Positions 42,797 to 51,265 of a stretch of DNA of 64,000 bases are shown one piece after another. Under the pieces are notes generated by a model that was given only the letters and a program-made list of their open reading frames with translations, had not been told where the DNA came from and did not search any database. The translations under genes and the position numbers were made by a program. This DNA comes from Aquimarina aquimarini (GTDB taxonomy: Bacteria; Bacteroidota; Bacteroidia; Flavobacteriales; Flavobacteriaceae), in assembly GCF_900299535.1 (NCBI RefSeq), contig NZ_OMKE01000014.1:57652-121651 (forward strand), given 5' to 3'. Numbering within the stretch: the stretch's first letter is position 1; each line of letters starts with the position of its first letter.

Positions 42797-45700
42797 ATGA
42801 AATCACCATTAGCTTTTTTATATTCTTCTTTTTGGATCATCTTTTTTATCACACTACCATTTACAACATATGCTCAAATAGCAAATGATACTGTAGTAGC
42901 CTCACAGTATTATAAAAAAGCAGATTCTTTGTTGACAGAAGGTGAGTATGATCCTTCTATCGGTTATTTTACAAAAGCGATCCCTATTTATAATAAAGCA
43001 AAGGCATGGAAACAACTGGCAAATAGTTATAATAAAATATCAGAAAATCAAAGATACTTAGGAAGCTATCAGGAGTCTCTCTCCAATGCTAAAAAAGCGT
43101 TAGAAATAGTTACCACTTATTCTTTAGCTGACTCTAGACAAGAAGCAGCTGCCTTAGATAATATAGGAGAATATTATTTTAAAAAAAGGAAAATAGACCA
43201 AGCCTTATTTCATTTTAAGAAATCGGTATCTATTCGCAAAAAAATACTACCAAGTAATCACTCAGATATCTCAAAATCATATAATAGTATAGGAAGAGTG
43301 ATGACTATGAAAAATAAATTTAATGAAGCTTTAAAGTTTTATAATAAAGCAATTGACCCAAATTTTAAAGATAATATTCATCTCCCAAATATATATAGTA
43401 ATATGGCTGGAGTATATTTTTTTTTAGGGAAGTATAATAAGGCTATCATTTATATGCAAAATGCATTGCAATTGCAAATTAAACAATTGGGAGATAATCA
43501 TCCTAAAAATGTAATGTATTATAATAATATTGGAATTCTTTTTGAGAAGTTAGAAAAATATGATAAAGTAATATTTAATTATATAAAAGCCCTAGAGATA
43601 CAAAAAAAGATAGCAGGAGAAAACCATTCCAATATTGCCGTGATTTATACTAACATGGCCAATGTGTTTTTTGAGAAAAGAGATTTTGATAAAGCTATTG
43701 AGTATAACCAAAAAGCGATAGAAATTAGATCTAAAACATTGGGGGATAATCATCCAAAAAAGGTGTTAAATTATTTTAATGTAGGAAGAGGTTATCTTAA
43801 TAAGGGGATGTATAATAAAGCTCTTTCTTGTTACAAAAAAGGGATTGAACTCCAAGACAAAAAAAAGAAAGGTTATAACCCTCAAATAGCAGTTGCCTAT
43901 ACCAATCTAGCGTTAATATATTTGGCTAAAAAGGAGTATAAAAAAGCATTGACATTAGCTAATAAAGTTTTGCAAACACTTATTTCTACTTTTGGAGAAA
44001 AGCATCCGGATGTAGCAACAGCTTATGCTAAAGTTGGAGATATCTATAGAGATCAACAAAAATGGGAGAAAGCTTTGTTTTATTATAACAAAACAATAAA
44101 TATCAGATTTAAAATTTTTGGAGAAAATCATAAATTTATTGCAGATACTTATTTGGCAATTAGTGATTTATATAAACAGAAAAAGGAGTTTGATAGGACT
44201 ATAGAGTATTCTCAAAAAGCATTGGATATTTATAAGAGTATCAATAATAAGAGTATTATTCGTGCCTATAATTGTATTGCGTCTATTTATGTAGAGAAAA
44301 AAGAATATGATAAAGCTTTGGTACACTATCATAAAGCTATCAAAGAGAACTCTAGAGTTAATATACATAGTTTTGGCCAAAATAAAAGCAAGAATCAAAC
44401 TGATACATCTTTGAACCCAAAGATTCTACTCACTTCTATAAGAGGTCAATCCAAATCATATATGGAGTTATTCAAACAACATAAAGATAAAAGATATCTA
44501 AAGAAAGCAATCAAAGGCTATCAAAAATCGGATTCATTGATTAATACACTACGTCAATCTTTTACGAACTATCAAGATAAAGTAGATTTTGCAAAAACAG
44601 CCAAAGCAGTTTATAAGGGAGCAATAGAAGTACAGCTACTACAAAATGATCAATCATCGATAGAACAGGCATTTTATTATGCAGAAAAAAGCAAAGCCAA
44701 TACCCTTAAAGAATTGCTCAATGATGCCAATGCCAAAAGCTTTACAGGACTGCCAGAAGACCTTATTTCTTTAGAAAAAGAGATAAGAATTAATTATTCT
44801 TTCTATCAATCTAAAATAGTAGAACAACAGTCGAAGAAAGAATTAGATACAACAAAGCTTACTTATTTTGAGGGTAAACTATTTGATGTAAGCAAAAAAC
44901 AGGATTCCCTAATTCAAGTATTAGAAACAAAGTACCCCAAATACTATCAGCTTAAATATAAAAACGAAACTACCAATCTATCCACAATTCAAAAACAGCT
45001 AGATAATCATACGACACTACTAGAGTTTTTTACAACTGATCGTGTTACCTATGCTTTTACAATTTCAAAAACAGCTATAGCAGTACAACAATTAGCTACT
45101 CCCCAGCTCACTGAGAAGATACAGACTTTGGGGGCAGCTATTACTTCTAGAAACACCACTGCTTTTAAACAAAAATCCAATGCTTTATATACTCAATTAA
45201 TAGCACCTATCGCAGATAAGCTAGTAGGAGATCAATTGATTATCATACCAGATGGTGTCTTATGGCATCTTAATTTTGAACTACTATTAACTCAAAAAGA
45301 TGAGAACAATAACAATCCAGCCCTTTTGTCATACTTGCTTAGAGACTATGCAATCACCTATGCCAATGCAGCCAACTTGTTGTTTGACTCTTCAACAAGA
45401 AATAAACAAAAAACATTACAAGAATGCTTGGCTTTTTCGTTTTCAGATAGTACTCAAACTACAGATACTCGTGCTGTGAGTTTGGCTACTTTGAGAGCTA
45501 CAGGAGATGACTTGCCAGGAACTCGTAGAGAGATCAGGGCTATATCTGAGATTATTGATGGGCAATACTATTATGGATCACAAGCGATAGAAGCTAACTT
45601 TAAGAAAAATGCAGGGCAGTACAACATCCTTCATCTAGCATTGCATGGGGAGGTAGATAATGAACACCCTGAGAATTCTAGGCTTTATTTTACAAAAGAC

Positions 45701-46174
45701 AAAGATACAATAGAAGACAACTATTTATATAGCCATGAGCTATTTGCTATGGATATTCCTGCAGAGCTTACGGTACTTAGTGCTTGTAATACAGGAACTG
45801 GTAAGATTGCCACAGGAGAAGGGATTATGAGTTTAGGGACAGCTTTTCAATATGCAGGTACCAAGAGCTTACTACTTACTGGTTGGGAGGTTTCTGATCA
45901 AACGACTCCAGAGTTGATGCAGTATTTCTATAAAAACCTCAAATCGGGGATGAGTAAAGGCAAGGCATTACAACAAGCCAAATTGGAATATCTGGCAACT
46001 GCCAATATCAATAGAACTGCCCCTTTTTATTGGGCAGGATTTTATTTGGTAGGAGATACAGCACCTATTGCGTTTACAGACAATACTAGATTGTACTGGA
46101 TTTTGGGAATAGTAGGATTGATTATTCTATCAGCAGGACTTTTTTGGTATAGAAAGAAAGGTTATAAGAATTAA
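42797..46174 (+). CDS. exported TPR-CHAT protein
   Basis: A 1125-residue protein with a signal peptide (IIFFITLPFTTYAQ). At least ten tetratricopeptide repeats run from about residue 35 to 520 (repeated FDKAIEYNQKAIEIRSKTLG-type units). A helical linker follows, then a C-terminal CHAT domain, a caspase-like fold, with catalytic His950 in HLALHGEVD and Cys997 in LSACNTGTG. After the domain come a membrane helix (ILGIVGLIILSAGLFWY) and a short basic tail. By topology the TPR and CHAT parts should face the periplasm, unusual for CHAT proteases of defence systems, which act in the cytoplasm. No substrate or partner gene is adjacent; the downstream permease is on the other strand. Confidence 0.88.
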   Translation: MKSPLAFLYSSFWIIFFITLPFTTYAQIANDTVVASQYYKKADSLLTEGEYDPSIGYFTKAIPIYNKAKAWKQLANSYNKISENQRYLGSYQESLSNAKKALEIVTTYSLADSRQEAAALDNIGEYYFKKRKIDQALFHFKKSVSIRKKILPSNHSDISKSYNSIGRVMTMKNKFNEALKFYNKAIDPNFKDNIHLPNIYSNMAGVYFFLGKYNKAIIYMQNALQLQIKQLGDNHPKNVMYYNNIGILFEKLEKYDKVIFNYIKALEIQKKIAGENHSNIAVIYTNMANVFFEKRDFDKAIEYNQKAIEIRSKTLGDNHPKKVLNYFNVGRGYLNKGMYNKALSCYKKGIELQDKKKKGYNPQIAVAYTNLALIYLAKKEYKKALTLANKVLQTLISTFGEKHPDVATAYAKVGDIYRDQQKWEKALFYYNKTINIRFKIFGENHKFIADTYLAISDLYKQKKEFDRTIEYSQKALDIYKSINNKSIIRAYNCIASIYVEKKEYDKALVHYHKAIKENSRVNIHSFGQNKSKNQTDTSLNPKILLTSIRGQSKSYMELFKQHKDKRYLKKAIKGYQKSDSLINTLRQSFTNYQDKVDFAKTAKAVYKGAIEVQLLQNDQSSIEQAFYYAEKSKANTLKELLNDANAKSFTGLPEDLISLEKEIRINYSFYQSKIVEQQSKKELDTTKLTYFEGKLFDVSKKQDSLIQVLETKYPKYYQLKYKNETTNLSTIQKQLDNHTTLLEFFTTDRVTYAFTISKTAIAVQQLATPQLTEKIQTLGAAITSRNTTAFKQKSNALYTQLIAPIADKLVGDQLIIIPDGVLWHLNFELLLTQKDENNNNPALLSYLLRDYAITYANAANLLFDSSTRNKQKTLQECLAFSFSDSTQTTDTRAVSLATLRATGDDLPGTRREIRAISEIIDGQYYYGSQAIEANFKKNAGQYNILHLALHGEVDNEHPENSRLYFTKDKDTIEDNYLYSHELFAMDIPAELTVLSACNTGTGKIATGEGIMSLGTAFQYAGTKSLLLTGWEVSDQTTPELMQYFYKNLKSGMSKGKALQQAKLEYLATANINRTAPFYWAGFYLVGDTAPIAFTDNTRLYWILGIVGLIILSAGLFWYRKKGYKN

Positions 46175-46202
46175 AATAATCGGCTTAATACTTACAAAAC
46201 TA

Positions 46203-47405
46203 TTATTGAACTAGCTTCTGGTTAATTCTACTCGAAGCGAGTAGAGAAGCTACAAAACCAATAATAGTAATAGTAAAGAAAACGACAACAAAACTCATTG
46301 CTGTAATTTTTGTAGGATATGTAAGTGACGGAGTGATCATCAATAATCCAAATTGTTGTTGCATAACGATTACTACAAATCCAAAAAACAAACCTAATAG
46401 AGCACCCAAAACAGTCATCAATGACCCTTGAAAAAGAAAAATCTTCCTAATATCAGGCAAAGAAGAACCTACATTATAAAGCGTTTTTACGTTACTTTTT
46501 TTGTCGATAATCATCATAATAATTGCCCCAGCAACATTAAAAAGAGCGATAATAGCAATTAATGTAATTATCAAATAAGACACTAGATTTTCAGTGTTTA
46601 GCATTTTGTATAGAGTGTCATTGAGTTGTGCTCTATTTTTGATAATTACGGTATGATCAAAGAGAGACTGTAGGTTCTTAATCAATTCTTCTTCATTAGC
46701 TTGAGGAGATAATTTAAGCTCTATATGTGTTACTTTATCAAGAGGTAAGTTTAGTAATTTACGTGCCAGTCCTATGGTAGCAAATATATATTTTTTGTCA
46801 AGCTCTTCATTTACACTATAAATCCCAATATTAACCGCTTTTTCAGTTCTGAATGCCTTTGATGGGTCATTAGGGATTCCTTTTCCAGGTTTTGGCACAT
46901 AGATACTCAATAGGTTGGTATATGTCTGCTCTACTCCCATACTGAGCTCTCTACAGATTCCGTTGCCAGCCACTACTTGAAAATCATTACTATTTAACCA
47001 ATCACCATACACTATAATACTATCGGTTTGTATGACATTATGGTAATTCGCATCAACACCCTTGATATAAGCAGTTTTTTGTTTGTTCCTAAAATCTAGA
47101 AAAACACGTTCTTCTACAATCTCAGAAAAATGAACAACTCCATCTAATTTGGCAAGTTTTGCTTTTTGATCCTCTGTAAATGTAAATGTTTTCCCTTCTG
47201 AAGGGAAAATCTTAAGATTGGGGTCAAAGTAAGTAGAGAACTGCAAACTAAACTCCTTGAGTCCTGCAAAACCAGATAGTACTAAAAATAATGCCATAGC
47301 CCCAATTACAACACCCAAAGCTGCAATAATTGTAATGATGTTAATAGCATTACTGCTTCCTGGAGAAAATAAATACCGCCTAGCGATGTAGTACGAAAAA
47401 TTCAC
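46203..47405 (-). CDS. FtsX/LolC-type ABC transporter permease
   Basis: A 400-residue inner-membrane permease with the MacB/FtsX topology. One N-terminal helix (INIITIIAALGVVIGAMALFLVL) is followed by a large periplasmic domain (about residues 45-265). Three C-terminal helices include LIITLIAIIALFNVAGAIIMM and LTVLGALLGLFFGFVVIVM. The N-terminal FSYYIARRYLFS is typical of lipoprotein-releasing LolC/E proteins. The ATPase is not adjacent. It lies 117 bases after rbfA, an order common in Flavobacteriaceae. Confidence 0.88.
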   Translation of the reverse strand: MNFSYYIARRYLFSPGSSNAINIITIIAALGVVIGAMALFLVLSGFAGLKEFSLQFSTYFDPNLKIFPSEGKTFTFTEDQKAKLAKLDGVVHFSEIVEERVFLDFRNKQKTAYIKGVDANYHNVIQTDSIIVYGDWLNSNDFQVVAGNGICRELSMGVEQTYTNLLSIYVPKPGKGIPNDPSKAFRTEKAVNIGIYSVNEELDKKYIFATIGLARKLLNLPLDKVTHIELKLSPQANEEELIKNLQSLFDHTVIIKNRAQLNDTLYKMLNTENLVSYLIITLIAIIALFNVAGAIIMMIIDKKSNVKTLYNVGSSLPDIRKIFLFQGSLMTVLGALLGLFFGFVVIVMQQQFGLLMITPSLTYPTKITAMSFVVVFFTITIIGFVASLLASSRINQKLVQ

Positions 47406-47522
47406 TGTTGTGTAAGGGTCATTTGATATATAGAACTCTAATTTTGTAATAAAGGTATCAGAAACGAAAATACTTTTCTTCTGTCAGGATAAATTTATAT
47501 CAACAAAACAGAATCAAAAAGC

Positions 47523-47915
47523 TTATTTCTTTTTTCTTTTTTCTAGAAGGTCAGGATTTGCAATAGGATTTTCTTTTCCTTTTACAGCTTCTTCTATATT
47601 AGAGATATACTCTAGAGAATCATCAATAAAAAAGTAGAGTTCTGGCATACGACGCAATTGGTTTTTGGTACGTTGTGCGACCTGATGTTTTATTTGTGAT
47701 TTTACTTCATTTACTTCTTTCAATACGTTCTCACCTTCTATATGCGGAAAAACACTCATATATACTTTGGCAATAGAGAGGTCTGTAGTTACACTTACTT
47801 TGGTCACAGAAACCAGTATCCCTTGTATTCCTGCTTCACGTAATGCAAGTTGTATTACATCTGCTACATCACGTTGTAATACTCCTGCAATTTTTTTCTG
47901 TCTGTTTGTTTCCAT
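47523..47915 (-). CDS. rbfA: ribosome-binding factor A
   Basis: A 130-residue 30S maturation factor of KH-like fold. Recognisable parts are RQKKIAGVLQRDVADVIQL at the start, VSVTKVSVTTDLSIAKVYMSVFP in the middle, and the helix RTKNQLRRMPELYFFIDDSLEY. The METNRQKK start at 47915 is chosen. An in-frame ATG 27 codons upstream would overlap the start region of the divergent epimerase gene and adds non-family residues. Confidence 0.92.
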   Translation of the reverse strand: METNRQKKIAGVLQRDVADVIQLALREAGIQGILVSVTKVSVTTDLSIAKVYMSVFPHIEGENVLKEVNEVKSQIKHQVAQRTKNQLRRMPELYFFIDDSLEYISNIEEAVKGKENPIANPDLLEKRKKK

Positions 47916-47969
47916 GGTGCAAAAGTACAATTTATATGTATTTTTGTTACAAAGTGATAAAAGTATATT

Positions 47970-48407
47970 ATGAATCATATCAATAAAATAGAACATTTAG
48001 GGATTGCTGTAAAAGACATTGATCAGGCAAATGCACTATATGAGAAACTTTTAGGGGTTCCTCCTTATAAACAAGAAGCTGTAGAAAGTGAGTCGGTAAT
48101 CACTTCTTTTTTTAAGGTTGGAGATAGTAAGATAGAGTTATTGGCGAGTACTCAGGAGGATGGCCCGATAGGTAAATTCATTAGTAAGAAAGGAGAAGGT
48201 ATTCATCATATCGCTTTTGATGTAGATGATATCGAATTAGAATTAGATCGATTGCAAAAAGAAGGATTTCAATTAATCAATACAACCCCAAAATCAGGTG
48301 CAGATAATAAGTTAGTTGCTTTTATTCACCCAAAAAGCACTAATGGCGTTTTAGTCGAGTTATGTCAGGAAAAACCTGTGAATCAGAAAGGTGGCAATAA
48401 TAAGTGA
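47970..48407 (+). CDS. mce: methylmalonyl-CoA epimerase
   Basis: Interconverts R- and S-methylmalonyl-CoA in propionate metabolism. The 145-residue VOC-fold protein has the motifs KIEHLGIAVKDIDQANALYE, EGIHHIAFDVDDIE and the ending STNGVLVELCQ, carrying the metal-ligand His and Glu residues. Length is normal. It is divergent from rbfA; the mutase genes are not in the window. Confidence 0.93.
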   Translation: MNHINKIEHLGIAVKDIDQANALYEKLLGVPPYKQEAVESESVITSFFKVGDSKIELLASTQEDGPIGKFISKKGEGIHHIAFDVDDIELELDRLQKEGFQLINTTPKSGADNKLVAFIHPKSTNGVLVELCQEKPVNQKGGNNK

Positions 48408-48468
48408 CATTTGTTTTAAGGAGAGATTACTTTTTTATAAAAAAGATTTAAAATAATAGAAAAAAATG

Positions 48469-48499
48469 TTTGGCGGTTTATATCAAATCCTTAAATTTG
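48469..48499 (+). promoter_or_regulatory. consensus promoter of the tRNA gene
   Basis: TTTG (48469-48472), exactly 19 bases, then TAAATTTG (48492-48499). The sequence matches the Bacteroidota consensus fully. The tRNA begins 12 bases later. Confidence 0.88.
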
Positions 48500-48511
48500 C
48501 CCTCCGTTTTA

Positions 48512-48585
48512 GGTCCCATAGCTCAGCTGGTTAGAGCACCTGACTCATAATCAGGGGGTCCTTGGTTCGAGCCCAAGTGGGACCA
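48512..48585 (+). tRNA. tRNA with CAU anticodon (Met elongator, or Ile2)
   Basis: A complete 74-base cloverleaf. The acceptor GGTCCCA pairs with TGGGACC (48578-48584), with discriminator A. The D-loop contains AGCTGGTTAGAGC, the anticodon stem is CCTGA/TCAGG with loop CTCATAA (CAT at 48546-48548), and the T-arm is CTTGG-TTCGAGC-CCAAG. The 3' CC is present but the terminal A is not encoded (ACCT follows). The first pair is G-C, so it is not the initiator. Met versus lysidine-modified Ile2 cannot be settled by eye; Met is more likely. Confidence 0.93.
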
Positions 48586-48597
48586 CCTAGTAAAACT

Positions 48598-48627
48598 AAG
48601 CCTTACAGAGATGTAAGGCTTTTTTTG
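48598..48627 (+). terminator. terminator after tRNA gene
   Basis: AAGCCTTACA (48598-48607) pairs with TGTAAGGCTT (48612-48621) and is followed by a T run. Confidence 0.9.
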
Positions 48628-48761
48628 TTTTTTATAATGATGTTTTCTAATACATACATTGAATATAAGAGAGCAGATAAATAAACTTACATGGTATTGA
48701 TATTATGGCATGAATAAGAAATATTAATATAAGCCCTCTCGCAAGAGTTTTTTATAATTAG

Positions 48762-48908
48762 TTACATTTTTGCAGACATTCTGCCAAGTTCCCAACCGAT
48801 ATAAAATAACCCCATAGTTATAGCTAGCATAAGGGTTACGAAATCTAAATGACTTAACTTGTTTATTAATTTAGATAAGTAGCCTAAAAAATTGATTTTT
48901 GTTTTCAT
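48762..48908 (-). CDS. candidate 48-aa single-pass membrane microprotein
   Basis: An ATG at 48908-48906 opens a 48-codon frame ending in TAA at 48762. The protein has a basic N-terminus (MKTKINFLGYLSKLINKL) and one hydrophobic helix (FVTLMLAITMGLFYIGWELG), then a short tail RMSAKM. This positive-inside pattern fits a single-pass inner-membrane protein. The family is not recognised. A second small frame of the same type lies 79 bases upstream on the same strand (48988-49098). Coding is inferred from the organised composition. Confidence 0.42.
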   Translation of the reverse strand: MKTKINFLGYLSKLINKLSHLDFVTLMLAITMGLFYIGWELGRMSAKM

Positions 48909-48987
48909 AAGAATATACTGTGAATTTTAGATTTATTAAATAAAGTGTTTATAAATAGTAAAACGATAATTAATAGAATTATATGGC

Positions 48988-49098
48988 TCAGGAAAAAATA
49001 TAACCAATACCATATCCTATGCAGTAGGATAGCAATAATGATGACAATAATGTCCAGGCTATAAAATCTACCTTTTTCATTTCATTGTTTTTTTTCAT
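48988..49098 (-). CDS. candidate 36-aa membrane microprotein
   Basis: An ATG at 49098 opens 36 codons ending in TGA at 48988: a charged start (MKKNNEMKKVD) then one helix, FIAWTLLSSLLLSYCIGYG. It forms a tandem pair with the 48-residue frame. Tandem small membrane proteins are seen in toxin-like and phage-related loci, but nothing further supports a role. A start at an internal ATG (seventh codon) is also possible. Confidence 0.38.
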   Translation of the reverse strand: MKKNNEMKKVDFIAWTLLSSLLLSYCIGYGIGYIFS

Positions 49099-49310
49099 TT
49101 TATGTGCATTAAGTATTTGTAATCAATGAATTATTTGTCAATAATACAACAGGATTGTCCCGTTTTTTGAAACTGACACATTTTTTTCTAAAAAAAATCT
49201 CATACGACCCAAATTTAGACCCGAGGGTCTCAAAATTAGGGTAATTGTATAATGTGATGGACCTATTTTACCTTCTGATGAGGTGTTTTAATGAAAATTT
49301 AGGTATTGAT
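49099..49310. other. AT-rich spacer with a palindrome
   Basis: TTTAGACCC-GA-GGGTCTCAAA (about 49213-49233) is a near-perfect palindrome. Its right half, GTCTCAAAATTAGGG, is an inverted relative of the tandem repeat unit that follows from 49311. No gene is apparent. Confidence 0.4.
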
Positions 49311-49437
49311 GTCTCATTTTTGGGATCATGTAGTCTAATGATGGGTGTTTATAGTCTAAAATTGAGAGGTTGTTCTCTAATTTTGAGACGTGTAAGTCTA
49401 ATTTTGAGACCTCAGAGTCTAACGGAGCGTCTTTTTG
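49311..49437. repeat. degenerate 21-bp tandem repeat (minisatellite)
   Basis: Five to six units begin GTCTAA or close to it, starting at 49311 (22 bases), 49333, 49354, 49375, 49396 and 49417 (partial). The best units share TCTAATTTTGAGA. Because 21 is a multiple of three, the plus frame 49245-49556 shows a seven-residue repeat (SLKLRGC, SLILRRV, SLILRPQ, SLTERLF). I doubt it is a gene: there is no other protein character and alternate units can pair as hairpins. It may be a protein-binding array. Confidence 0.6.
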
Positions 49438-49542
49438 ATCCATCAGAGGGTCTTTTTTTTATTTGGGTAAAATCAGAATACGACTCTTTTCGATTTCTGT
49501 TTTACAACCATTATTTGTTAGAAAAAGAATTTTGTAAAAAGA

Positions 49543-49881
49543 TTATACCAATCTAATATCCTCTTTAAATAAGCTGTGAATATATTCGGCATGAATATTT
49601 ACTTGTTCAGCACCTTCTAGGCAATGAAACAATAAATGGATAAGACCATAATCTCCAAACGTATCTCTGTATTCATGACGTTCTTTGTTCTTGATCCAAT
49701 AGATAAAAGAACATAAATGGCCAATCTCTCCCAGTTTTTGGGCATTGCTCAAGCATTTTTTAAACTCCTCTAGAGGCATGCAAGCATATTCATTGTATTT
49801 TCTTTTACAAAAATTGTAGTCAAACGTATGCTTATACGATTGTAATTTTCGATTCTGTATTTCATAGCTTATACCACTCAT
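49543..49881 (-). CDS. hypothetical protein (112 aa)
   Basis: Not recognised. A 112-residue soluble protein with several Cys (FCKRKYNEYACMP, KKCLSNAQ, GHLCSF, HCLEG) and His residues, mixed charge and no membrane segment. Composition and the long uninterrupted frame support a real gene. It stands alone in the accessory patch behind the tRNA gene, with AT-rich DNA on both sides. Confidence 0.52.
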   Translation of the reverse strand: MSGISYEIQNRKLQSYKHTFDYNFCKRKYNEYACMPLEEFKKCLSNAQKLGEIGHLCSFIYWIKNKERHEYRDTFGDYGLIHLLFHCLEGAEQVNIHAEYIHSLFKEDIRLV

Positions 49882-50390
49882 AACATTTGTATTAAGTAGT
49901 TATAATATCAATTAGGGTCTGTCGCTGCTTTCACAAAATATATGCCAAATCAACAAAAAACATAATCCAATTTCTGGTAAATAAAAGGAAAATGATTTAT
50001 GGAATAATTCCACTACAAAAATACAAAATTAGGAATGATTCCAACAAATCTAAATTGTTTTTATAATGTTATTTTTTTAAACAGCATTATTATGTAACTC
50101 TATTAGAAGCGATGTATTTTATGAGTCTACTTATTTTTTAATAGTGAGTAATTAGGTGATCTCTTTGATTTAATATGAAGCTTAGATATGTTTTTGTTGC
50201 ACATACAATTGTTAGTTAGTAGGTTAAGTGTTTGTTTTATTTGTTTTCTGTTAATAAAACCTGATAAGTATATTTTAGAAAAAGAAAGGTGTATTGTACA
50301 TTTGTTTTTGAATTTGATACAGTATGGTATGTTTTTTGGGGAAAGAACAACCATAATGAATAAATGGGAAAATTAATCAAATCTAGAATT
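49882..50390. other. gene-poor AT-rich stretch
   Basis: About 500 bases without a convincing gene. Overlapping frames at 50127-50354 (minus) and 50188-50376 (plus) have low-complexity hydrophobic or Lys-rich translations and no good starts. No clear hairpin or repeat was noticed. Confidence 0.45.
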
Positions 50391-50546
50391 ATGCAGTATA
50401 AAGTAATTGATACAAGAAGTCAGTTTTTTGGCAGAGTATTGGATTTCGAATCCTGCTCAACAATGGGGAATTTAGGAGGAGTTCTCTTAAAGATTGAAAG
50501 AAACAGAGTTTCGCTTTTTAAATTTAATGAAGTAGAATTAGTGTAG
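50391..50546 (+). CDS. small hypothetical protein (51 aa)
   Basis: Not recognised. Reads MQYKVIDTRSQFFGRVLDF, then a Gly-rich turn (GNLGGVLLKIERNR) and ends VSLFKFNEVELV, a pattern of short beta strands like a small barrel. An in-frame GTG/ATG start at 50364 would add nine residues. Convergent with ribE, 24 bases apart. Its regular alternation of hydrophobic residues favours coding. Confidence 0.48.
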   Translation: MQYKVIDTRSQFFGRVLDFESCSTMGNLGGVLLKIERNRVSLFKFNEVELV

Positions 50547-50570
50547 TGTTCAGCTCACTGTTCTACTTTT

Positions 50571-51158
50571 CTATCTTAATTCGGTAATCCGCTTTACATA
50601 CTTACCAATAACATCAAACTCCAGATTGACAACTGTATCTATCTTGAAGGTGTTAAAATTTGTATGCTCATACGTAAAAGGAATAATAGCTACACTAAAT
50701 TCATTTTTCTTAGAGTCTACCACAGTAAGGCTAACTCCATTTACAGTAACAGAACCTTTTTCTATAGTGATATTGTGTAGCTCAGGATCATAGTTAAATG
50801 TAAAATACCAACTTCCTTGAGCCTCTTTGACGGCAGTACATATTGCGGTTTGATCTACATGCCCCTGTACAATATGTCCATCAAGGCGATCCCCTAATTT
50901 CATCCCACGCTCTAGGTTTACGATACTACCTACTGCCAATGTATCTAGATTGGTTTTGTCTAAAGTCTCTTTGATCGCTGTTACAGTATATTGATCATCA
51001 TTGATTGCCACTACAGTAAGACACACACCATTATGCGAAATACTCTGATCAATTTTTAGTTCTGAAGTAAAATTAGCACGTACTGTAATGTTTAAATTTT
51101 CTTTATCACTCTCTAGGTGAGTAACTGTTCCTAATTCTTCAATGATTCCAGTGAACAT
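50571..51158 (-). CDS. ribE: riboflavin synthase, alpha subunit
   Basis: Joins two lumazine molecules into riboflavin. The 195-residue protein starts MFTGIIEELGTV and contains two lumazine-binding repeats (residues 1-95 and 96-190), each with a SxxVNGVxLT-type motif (SISHNGVCLTVV, SVTVNGVSLTVV) and GHIVQGHVD at the junction. Length is normal. It is divergent from pdxA; no FMN riboswitch was seen upstream. Confidence 0.96.
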   Translation of the reverse strand: MFTGIIEELGTVTHLESDKENLNITVRANFTSELKIDQSISHNGVCLTVVAINDDQYTVTAIKETLDKTNLDTLAVGSIVNLERGMKLGDRLDGHIVQGHVDQTAICTAVKEAQGSWYFTFNYDPELHNITIEKGSVTVNGVSLTVVDSKKNEFSVAIIPFTYEHTNFNTFKIDTVVNLEFDVIGKYVKRITELR

Positions 51159-51265
51159 AAATGCAAATTATTTAATTAAATTTGTGACCTTGTGACCTAA
51201 TATCAAATTAATTGGTATTAGTTCTGATACTATAGGTCAAAAATACAGATAAAGTAGTTTATATA

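Noticed and set aside
48512..48585. Initiator tRNA-Met
   Set aside because: The acceptor begins with a paired G-C and lacks the initiator mismatch, so it is an elongator or Ile2 type.
49311..49437. CRISPR array
   Set aside because: Units of 21 bases follow one another directly, without spacers, and no cas genes are near.
49245..49556. 103-codon plus-strand frame
   Set aside because: It is kept open only by the 21-bp repeat; outside it the composition is poor and there is no family character.
50127..50376. Overlapping frames on both strands near 50.2 kb
   Set aside because: Low-complexity translations with poor starts in AT-rich DNA.
50988..51265. FMN riboswitch ahead of ribE
   Set aside because: No conserved riboswitch elements or stable fold could be seen in the short divergent spacer.
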